64,000 nt of DNA, from contig NZ_JAOWPS010000005.1 in the NCBI RefSeq assembly GCF_025753795.1, positions 558,001 to 622,000 on the forward strand. Reading direction: 5' to 3'. This document shows positions 59,174-64,000 of this stretch, piece after piece. The translations under genes and the position numbers were made by a program. Under the pieces are notes generated by a model, which was not told the DNA's origin, did not search any database, and worked only from the letters and a program-made list of their open reading frames with translations. Source of the stretch: Mesorhizobium sp. YC-39. Lineage in GTDB: Bacteria > Pseudomonadota > Alphaproteobacteria > Rhizobiales > Rhizobiaceae. Numbering within the stretch: the stretch's first letter is position 1; the number at the start of each line of letters is the position of its first letter.

Positions 59174-60094
59174 CTATATGCCGTCCGGCGCCATGTCAGG
59201 TCCAGCGCTTTCGGCGGCTGTTTTCCGCCGGCCGACGACCCGCTCGCGGTAGAGTGCGTAGAGGCCGGAGCCGACGATGATGGTGGCGCCTACGGTCATC
59301 GGCAGGTCGGGAACATCGCCGAAGATAACGAGGCCAAGCAGGATCGACCAGAGCAGGGCGGTGTAACGGAACGGTGCTATGAAGGAGATGTCGCCCACCC
59401 GCATCGCCATGATGATGAACTGATAGCCGATGATCACGAGCATCGCGGCGAGCGCCAGCAGCGCCGTGCTTTTCACCGTCATCGGCGTCCAGCCGCCCAT
59501 TGGCGAAAGCAACGCCGCACCCAGAATCGTCATGGCAAATGCCGTGGCGGTCGATACAAGCAAGCTCGGAATAGCCTGGGGAATGCGCTTGGTGGCGAGG
59601 TCGCGCACTGCACAGCAGCCGACGCAAACCAACGCCAGCAGCGAATAGGCGCTGAATCCTTCGAAGCCTGGCCTGACGATGATCAGCACGCCAGCGAACC
59701 CGATGGCGATGGCCAGCCAGCGCCGCCAGCCGACGCCCTCGTTGAACACCAGGGCCGCGCCCATCGTAACCGCCAGCGGCAGCGCCTGCAGTACCGCCGA
59801 GACATTGGCGATCGGCAAATGGGCAAGAGCAACGAGGAACGACACGGTGGCGCCGGCTTCGCTGATCACGCGTATCGCCACCAGTGGCTGCAGCATCGAG
59901 CCGGGCCGGGCAAGCGCGCCGCCTTGCCAGGCAAGCAAGCCGACGAAGAGCGAAGCGAAGGCACCCCGGATCAGCATGACCTGCGCCATGTTCATCGTTT
60001 CCGACGAAACCTTGGTGATCGCGTCGTTGAGGGTGAAGCCAACGATCGCCACAATCATGAACAGCGCGCCGCGCAGATTTGGGGAAAGAAGCAA
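59174..60094 (-). CDS. EamA/DMT-family transporter
   Basis: Drug/metabolite-type transporter of 306 residues with ten predicted helices in two five-helix EamA repeats; the first repeat begins LRGALFMIVAIVGFTLNDAI and includes FNEGVGWRRWLAIAIGFAGV, the second IPFRYTALL-like PFRYTALLWSILLGLVIFGD near 240-260. Start is a TTG at 60094, since an in-frame TGA lies just before it; the first ATG inside is residue 13. The transported compound is unknown. It is separate from the upstream gene by a strong hairpin. Confidence 0.85.
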   Translation of the reverse strand: MLLSPNLRGALFMIVAIVGFTLNDAITKVSSETMNMAQVMLIRGAFASLFVGLLAWQGGALARPGSMLQPLVAIRVISEAGATVSFLVALAHLPIANVSAVLQALPLAVTMGAALVFNEGVGWRRWLAIAIGFAGVLIIVRPGFEGFSAYSLLALVCVGCCAVRDLATKRIPQAIPSLLVSTATAFAMTILGAALLSPMGGWTPMTVKSTALLALAAMLVIIGYQFIIMAMRVGDISFIAPFRYTALLWSILLGLVIFGDVPDLPMTVGATIIVGSGLYALYRERVVGRRKTAAESAGPDMAPDGI

Positions 60095-60162
60095 AGGGCG
60101 TCACCGGTTGCGCTTTGCATCAAGCCTGTAGCAGCCGGTCACAAGACAGCAACGTCAAAGGG

Positions 60163-60190
60163 CTGGGCCACAGGCATCGTTGTGGCCCAG
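60163..60190 (-). terminator. Hairpin terminator after the 119-residue secreted protein gene
   Basis: CTGGGCCACA and TGTGGCCCAG form a perfect ten-base stem with an eight-base loop, 29 bases past the stop of the minus-strand gene at 60219 and before the EamA start. T-rich sequence after it on the minus strand is slight (CCCTTTG), so efficiency is uncertain. Confidence 0.6.
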
Positions 60191-60218
60191 ACAATCCACC
60201 CGCAAGGCACCGGCAGAA

Positions 60219-60575
60219 TTATTTCGGCGTCAGCACCTCGGTGCCATTGCCATCCTTGCCGGCAATCGTCCACAGACCATGCAACGAACCATCTTCCTGC
60301 ACCTTGTAGACGACAAGACCGACCGTCTTGCCCATGACATAGCCGGCCGAGAAGGCATCATCGTTTCGCATGCAGATGCCGTCCGAGGACGAGCCGCCGG
60401 TTTCCCAATGGATCGTGCAGGTCGTCTCGCTGGTCAGCGTAACGGTTGCCTCGCCGCCATAGGTGGATCCGTCGAAATTGGTGCCGGCGACAGTGTAGGT
60501 GCCGCCGATCGATTGCGCCGCGGCGGGCATGGACGTCAAGCCAAGCAATGCCAGAGAAAGAATGAGTTTGCGCAT
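60219..60575 (-). CDS. Small secreted protein of unknown function (118 residues)
   Basis: Protein of 118 residues with a clear Sec signal peptide (MRKLILSLALLGLTSMPAAA, cut at AAA-QS). The mature part is beta-rich: SIGGTYTVAGTNFDGSTYGG, then TTCTIHWETGGSSSDGICM with two Cys, and LHGLWTIAGKDGNGTEVL, resembling small periplasmic proteins with a lipocalin-like strand pattern that I cannot name. GGGGGAATACACT precedes the ATG at 60575. Nothing in the neighbours fixes a role. Confidence 0.75.
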   Translation of the reverse strand: MRKLILSLALLGLTSMPAAAQSIGGTYTVAGTNFDGSTYGGEATVTLTSETTCTIHWETGGSSSDGICMRNDDAFSAGYVMGKTVGLVVYKVQEDGSLHGLWTIAGKDGNGTEVLTPK

Positions 60576-60692
60576 AGTGTATTCCCCCATGGAGCGAAGA
60601 GCCGCTCCGCAGGGGAAGCTAGGCCGGAACGCCCCGGCGGTAAATCAGCAACTGCTTACGGACAGGACTTTTTCTGGGTGCCCGCGAAAGGC

Positions 60693-61166
60693 TCACGGCC
60701 CTTTGAGGCTGCTCGTGATCGGCCCGACGAGCGTGTCGTATTTCGATTTCAGCGCAGGCGGGTATTCGATCCAGACGGTGCGGATGACGCCATCCTTTCC
60801 GAACAGACGGCGCTCATAGAAGATGTTTTCATCCTTGAGCCCTGACAGCACCGCCCAATCCTTGCCGGTCTTGCTGTAGGTGATTTTGTAGCCTGGTCCC
60901 TGGCTGGCTTTCTCGGCGGTGACAAAACCTTCCGGGGTATCGTCGTCGATGTTGAGAATGCCCGAGCAGATCAGGCTGGCGCCGTCGGCGCTGAGCCATT
61001 GCCGCCCGTCGCCATTGTCCGGCTCAGGTTGGCGAAGGGTGAAAATCTCATCCGGAAAGGTGCAGACGGTGCCGAACCGCTCGTTTGTATAGGTGAATGG
61101 GGCGGCAACCGACGTGGTTGCCGCTATCGTCACAAACAACACCAGACCTGAGTGAAAGCGCTTCAT
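60693..61166 (-). CDS. Secreted protein of unknown function (157 residues)
   Basis: Protein of 157 residues with a signal peptide (SGLVLFVTIAATTSVAA, cut near residue 22). The mature part, FTYTNERFGTVCTFPDEIFT through YDTLVGPITSSLKGP, has two cysteines (about 35 and 67) that may pair, and a strand-rich pattern; the YTNERFGxxCxFP opening recurs in rhizobial periplasmic proteins, from memory. GGAGG lies six bases before the ATG. No family was assigned. It is transcribed toward the previous small secreted-protein gene, 118 bases away. Confidence 0.75.
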   Translation of the reverse strand: MKRFHSGLVLFVTIAATTSVAAPFTYTNERFGTVCTFPDEIFTLRQPEPDNGDGRQWLSADGASLICSGILNIDDDTPEGFVTAEKASQGPGYKITYSKTGKDWAVLSGLKDENIFYERRLFGKDGVIRTVWIEYPPALKSKYDTLVGPITSSLKGP

Positions 61167-61222
61167 TGCGTGCCTCCGCCGCCGATGACCGGAAGCGATC
61201 TTGCACGAAGTTGATGAAAGAA

Positions 61223-62218
61223 TCAGCCGCCGGTAACGCTCATATGCCGCGACACCGATGGCCGGTTGGTGCGGCGGTCGATGATGAAATCATGGCCCTT
61301 CGGCTTGCGGCCGATGGCTTCATCGATGGCGTCGGCGACCAATTCGTTGCCTTCCGACGCGCGCAACGGAGCACGCAGGTCGGCGGCATCCTCCTGGCCC
61401 AGGCACATATAGAGCGTGCCGGTGCAGGTCAGCCGGACGCGGTTGCAGCTCTCGCAGAAATTATGCGTCATCGGCGTGATGAAGCCAAGCCGCCCGCCAG
61501 TCTCGGCGACGTGGACGTAACGGGCCGGACCGCCGGTCTTATAGGGAATGTCGGTCAGCGTGAACTGCCGCTCCAGCGACGCGCGCAGCAGCGACAGCGG
61601 CAGATACTGGTCGGTGCGATCGGCGTCGATCTCGCCCATCGGCATGGTTTCGATGACCGTCAATTCCATGCCGCGGCCATGCGCCCAGCGCAGCATGTCA
61701 GGCAGCTCGGCGTCGTTGAAATCCTTCAGCGCCACCGCGTTGAGCTTTACCTTCAAGCCGGCCGCCTGCGCCGCGTCGATGCCTTGCATGACCTTGTCCA
61801 GATGGCCCCAACGGGTGATCTGGCGGAATTTTTCCGCGTCCAGCGTATCCAGCGAGACGTTGATGCGCTTGACGCCGCAATCGGCGAGCTCGGCGGCAAA
61901 ACGCGAAAGCTGCGAGCCATTGGTGGTGAGCGTCAATTCTTCCAGCGCGCCGCTTTCGAGATGCCGCGAAAGCTGGCGCACCAGATGCATGATGTTCTTG
62001 CGCACCAGCGGCTCGCCGCCGGTGAGGCGCAGTTTCCTGACACCCTTTTCGATGAAGACCGTGCACAGCCGATCAAGTTCCTCCAGCGACAGAAGGTCCT
62101 TCTTGGGAAGGAACGTCATGTCCTCGGCCATGCAATAGGTGCAACGGAAATCGCAGCGGTCGGTGACCGACACTCTGAGATAGCTGATCGTGCGACCGAA
62201 AGGATCGATCATATCCAT
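61223..62218 (-). CDS. moaA: GTP 3',8-cyclase (molybdenum cofactor biosynthesis protein A)
   Basis: Radical-SAM enzyme of 331 residues that converts GTP to 3',8-cH2GTP, the first step of molybdopterin synthesis. It has the SAM-cluster motif CDFRCTYCMAEDM near 22-34, LRLTGGEPLVRKNIMHLVRQ, and the C-terminal second cluster CESCNRVRLTCTGTLYMCLG, with the terminal Gly-Gly (SVTGG) that MoaC/MoaA activity needs. All three parts are present. The start MDMIDPFGRTISYLRVSVTD is the family start. It is divergent from the DUF971 gene. Confidence 0.96.
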   Translation of the reverse strand: MDMIDPFGRTISYLRVSVTDRCDFRCTYCMAEDMTFLPKKDLLSLEELDRLCTVFIEKGVRKLRLTGGEPLVRKNIMHLVRQLSRHLESGALEELTLTTNGSQLSRFAAELADCGVKRINVSLDTLDAEKFRQITRWGHLDKVMQGIDAAQAAGLKVKLNAVALKDFNDAELPDMLRWAHGRGMELTVIETMPMGEIDADRTDQYLPLSLLRASLERQFTLTDIPYKTGGPARYVHVAETGGRLGFITPMTHNFCESCNRVRLTCTGTLYMCLGQEDAADLRAPLRASEGNELVADAIDEAIGRKPKGHDFIIDRRTNRPSVSRHMSVTGG

Positions 62219-62417
62219 GCTTTGCGCTTCCCATGGCCGCGAACGGCGTCGTTATATACCGCTATGTGATACGATCCGGCCTGCCATTCAAGACTAGGAG
62301 GTTTCGATCTTTGGTAACACCCCGCCACCGACAGATCGTGTCGGAAGTTTCGAAGCGACCTTTTCCCATTGCGCAAAGCGGCGTAGGGAAGGGCACATTG
62401 ATGCGGGACCTATCACC

Positions 62418-62771
62418 ATGACGGCGCCAAAGGAACTCAGGGTCTCGAAGGACCGCAGGCTGCTGACCGTGACTTTCCCGGACCATCAGCCGTTCGAACT
62501 GCCGGCGGAGCTTCTGCGCGTCGCCTCGCCGTCGGCCGAAGTGCAGGGCCATTCACCCGAACAGCGCGTGACCGTTCCCGGCAAGCGCAACGTCGCTATC
62601 CTCAAGATCGAGCCCATCGGCAACTATGCAGTCCGCATCACCTTCGACGATTTTCACGACACCGGCATCTTCACCTGGAATTATCTGCACGCTCTGGGTC
62701 ACGAGAAGGACGCACGCTGGGCGGCCTATCTCGCCGAACTGCAGGAAAAGGGCCTGAGCCGCGATCGTTAG
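62418..62771 (+). CDS. DUF971 domain-containing protein
   Basis: Protein of 117 residues with the DUF971 core: ELPAELLRVASPSAEVQGHS, then VAILKIEPIGNYAVRITFDD and FHDTGIFTWNYLHALG. The domain is the N-terminal zinc-binding-like domain of gamma-butyrobetaine hydroxylase and, alone, is found near Fe-S and Mrp genes; in the stand-alone form its role is unknown. Its stop overlaps the convergent SnoaL-like gene's stop by four bases. Confidence 0.88.
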   Translation: MTAPKELRVSKDRRLLTVTFPDHQPFELPAELLRVASPSAEVQGHSPEQRVTVPGKRNVAILKIEPIGNYAVRITFDDFHDTGIFTWNYLHALGHEKDARWAAYLAELQEKGLSRDR

Positions 62772-63223
62772 GCAGCCTCTACCGCAAGAGCCGGCGAGCC
62801 AAGAGCCGTCAGAATCTCGGCGGTGTCGTGGTAAAACGGCGTGCCTTCGATCAGGCGACCGTCCTTGAAACGCAAGACTTCCGCAAATGGCTGTGTGACA
62901 ATGGCGCCGTTTGCTCGGGCAGTCAGGCGCAGCGTGCAGCTCATATACACCATGTCATCGTTTTGGGCGGCCTGAAGACACTCTACAGCCACATCGCTCC
63001 ACATTTCCCGCATCTTGTAGAAAAGAGCACCGATGCCGTCGAGGCCCTTCCAGTCACCGGCATAGGGAAGCGATCGCGGCTCATGCACAACGACCTCGGC
63101 GTGGAATGCGCCGGCAAGCATATCGACGCTGTCGGAGTCAGAGCGCAGGAAGCGCATTTCAACGTCGAACATGTTTTCGAGAAGTTCCATGGCGGTGCTT
63201 CGCCGATCGAGCGTTTTTTCCAT
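62768..63223 (-). CDS. SnoaL-like / NTF2-like domain protein
   Basis: Protein of 151 residues with an NTF2/SnoaL-type cone fold: MRFLRSDSDSVDMLAGAFHA at the start of the helices, the RSLPYAGDWKGLDGIGALFY loop, and the closing AEVLRFKDGRLIEGTPFYHD. It has no clear catalytic signature, so it may be a small-molecule-binding or ester-cyclase-like protein. GGAG lies upstream of the ATG. No functional neighbour. Confidence 0.8.
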   Translation of the reverse strand: MEKTLDRRSTAMELLENMFDVEMRFLRSDSDSVDMLAGAFHAEVVVHEPRSLPYAGDWKGLDGIGALFYKMREMWSDVAVECLQAAQNDDMVYMSCTLRLTARANGAIVTQPFAEVLRFKDGRLIEGTPFYHDTAEILTALGSPALAVEAA

Positions 63224-63318
63224 TGTTGATCTCCGTGTTTGCCAGCACGATCCGTTTCATGCGGTCAGCACGGCTTGCCTATTATGTCGTCAGCCCGACA
63301 CCCGTTTCCTGACAGCTA

Positions 63319-63367
63319 ATGCATGTCGCCCAAAAGTGTGCTGCGGTTTTGGGACAACGACATGCAT
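63319..63367. repeat. Dispersed 49-base palindromic repeat, complete copy
   Basis: Outer arms ATGCATGTCG and CGACATGCAT are perfect, inner arms CCCAAAA (63329-63335) and TTTTGGG (63347-63353) are perfect, with GTGTGCTGCGG as loop. The same core recurs at 52452-52487 and, with changes, at the end of the element at 25173-25297. I recall the sequence from mesorhizobial intergenic regions; copy number genome-wide cannot be checked here. Confidence 0.85.
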
Positions 63368-63443
63368 AAAAACAAGAGACTAAAGCCCGTCGCTAAAACG
63401 TCATGGAGTTGGGATAACGCCGGCAAAGGTTCGGAGACGAAAA

Positions 63444-64000
63444 ATGTCCGTCATCAACACGGTGGAACAGCTCGAAGCCCTTTATGGCCTGCCCGGCGAA
63501 GCGTCGGTGGTCAAGGAACTCGACCATGTCATTCCCGAATACGCCGCCTTCATCGAGGCCTCGCCCTTCGTCGCGCTGGCGACCAGCGGGCCGGAAGGGC
63601 TGGACTGCTCGCCGCGCGGCGATCTTGCCGGCTTCGTGCGCATCCATGACCCGAAAACCCTGATGATGCCGGACCGGCGTGGCAACAACCGTGCCGATTC
63701 GCTGAAAAACATCATCAGGGATTCGCGCGTCGGACTGTTGTTCCTGGTGCCAGGCTCCGGCACGACACTGCGCGTCAACGGCCGGGCCTACATCACCACC
63801 GATACTGCGCTTTGTGCCTCCTTCACCGTCGAAGGCAAGCCGGCGCGCTCGGTCACGGTTGTCGATATCGATTCGGTGTATTTCCAGTGCGCCCGAGCCA
63901 TTGTCCGATCGGAACTGTGGAATGCGGCAAAGCATGTCGATCCAAGATCGCTGCCGACACCGGGAAAAATCCTGGAAGTCACCAGCCGCAAGAGCATCGA
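63444..64000 (+). CDS. Pyridoxamine 5'-phosphate oxidase-fold protein, 5' part
   Basis: Frame open to the window edge, 185 codons visible. The sequence SVINTVEQLEALYGLPGEAS, then ASPFVALATSGPEGLDCSPR, DRRGNNRADSLKNIIRDSRV and GTTLRVNGRAYITTD matches the split-barrel PPOX family (FMN/F420-binding), of the subgroup with a VKELDHV helix near the start. It is likely a flavin-dependent oxidoreductase of unknown substrate. The ATG at 63444 follows GGAGACGA by a few bases. It is truncated at the 3' end by the window. Confidence 0.87.
   Translation, partial: MSVINTVEQLEALYGLPGEASVVKELDHVIPEYAAFIEASPFVALATSGPEGLDCSPRGDLAGFVRIHDPKTLMMPDRRGNNRADSLKNIIRDSRVGLLFLVPGSGTTLRVNGRAYITTDTALCASFTVEGKPARSVTVVDIDSVYFQCARAIVRSELWNAAKHVDPRSLPTPGKILEVTSRKSI

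Noticed and set aside
1..64000. CRISPR arrays, prophage, tRNA or rRNA genes
   Set aside because: No regularly spaced direct repeats, phage structural genes, or tRNA/rRNA sequence signatures were found on either strand.

Overview
The window is high-GC DNA from an alphaproteobacterium of the order Hyphomicrobiales (Rhizobiales), most likely Mesorhizobium or a close relative. This rests on gene content (a DUF982 protein, PrsD/PrsE-like type I secretion, an ExoF-like export protein, an HWE histidine kinase, a DivJ/PleC-type kinase) and on intergenic palindromic repeats of a type I associate with mesorhizobia. No rRNA, tRNA, CRISPR array or intact transposon was seen. The genus is an inference from recall, not from a search.

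Layout. (1) 1-2000: the 3' part of a CusA-type Cu/Ag efflux pump. (2) 2100-8090, minus strand: a storage/osmolyte carbohydrate group made of a GT4 glycosyltransferase, a glycogen-debranching-like enzyme, a membrane-anchored trehalose-6-phosphate synthase and its phosphatase. (3) 8300-10650: a DUF982 gene, a tiny membrane protein, and a large RTX protein with a glycosidase-like front half. (4) 11580-20565, plus strand: surface polysaccharide cluster I (GT4, Wzy-like polymerase, AsnB-type amidotransferase, Wzz/BY-kinase, and a P-loop kinase fused to a Wzx-like flippase), followed by an IS481 remnant and a UDP-glucuronate-epimerase-like gene. (5) 22370-25971: three regulators (orphan LuxR protein, HWE sensor kinase, NarL-type response regulator). 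(6) 26494-32641, plus strand: polysaccharide cluster II (sugar nucleotidyltransferase, DegT aminotransferase, PglC-like priming transferase, 4,6-dehydratase-like SDR, secreted beta-propeller protein, ExoF-like export protein). (7) 32745-35866, minus strand: PrsE/PrsD-like type I secretion pair. (8) 36267-44678: a compact biosynthetic island comprising a PrmC-like methyltransferase facing a five-gene operon (A-T-TE NRPS-like protein, NadE-like ligase, AsnB-like amidotransferase, acyl-AMP ligase, stand-alone carrier protein). (9) 44960-64000: ordinary chromosome, including dusA, an aspartic protease, cobT, a sensor kinase, a nuclease, GST, UDG-like, Lrp/AsnC and AlkD-like genes, an amino-acid ABC uptake operon, mobB/mobA, moaA, and several small secreted or unknown proteins.

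How the parts fit. Clusters I and II together give most of a Wzx/Wzy-dependent exopolysaccharide route: making an amino-dideoxy sugar, loading it on undecaprenyl phosphate, elongation, flipping, polymerisation, length control and export. The AsnB-like enzyme and the epimerase suggest a uronamide residue. The regulators between the clusters are candidates for controlling them. The RTX protein has no Sec signal and is a plausible substrate of the type I exporter 22 kb away. The island at 36-45 kb is the most unusual part: it pairs two ATP-dependent amide-forming enzymes with two carrier domains and two adenylating enzymes but has no condensation or ketosynthase domain. It looks like a route to a small amidated acyl or amino-acyl product that I cannot match to a known pathway.
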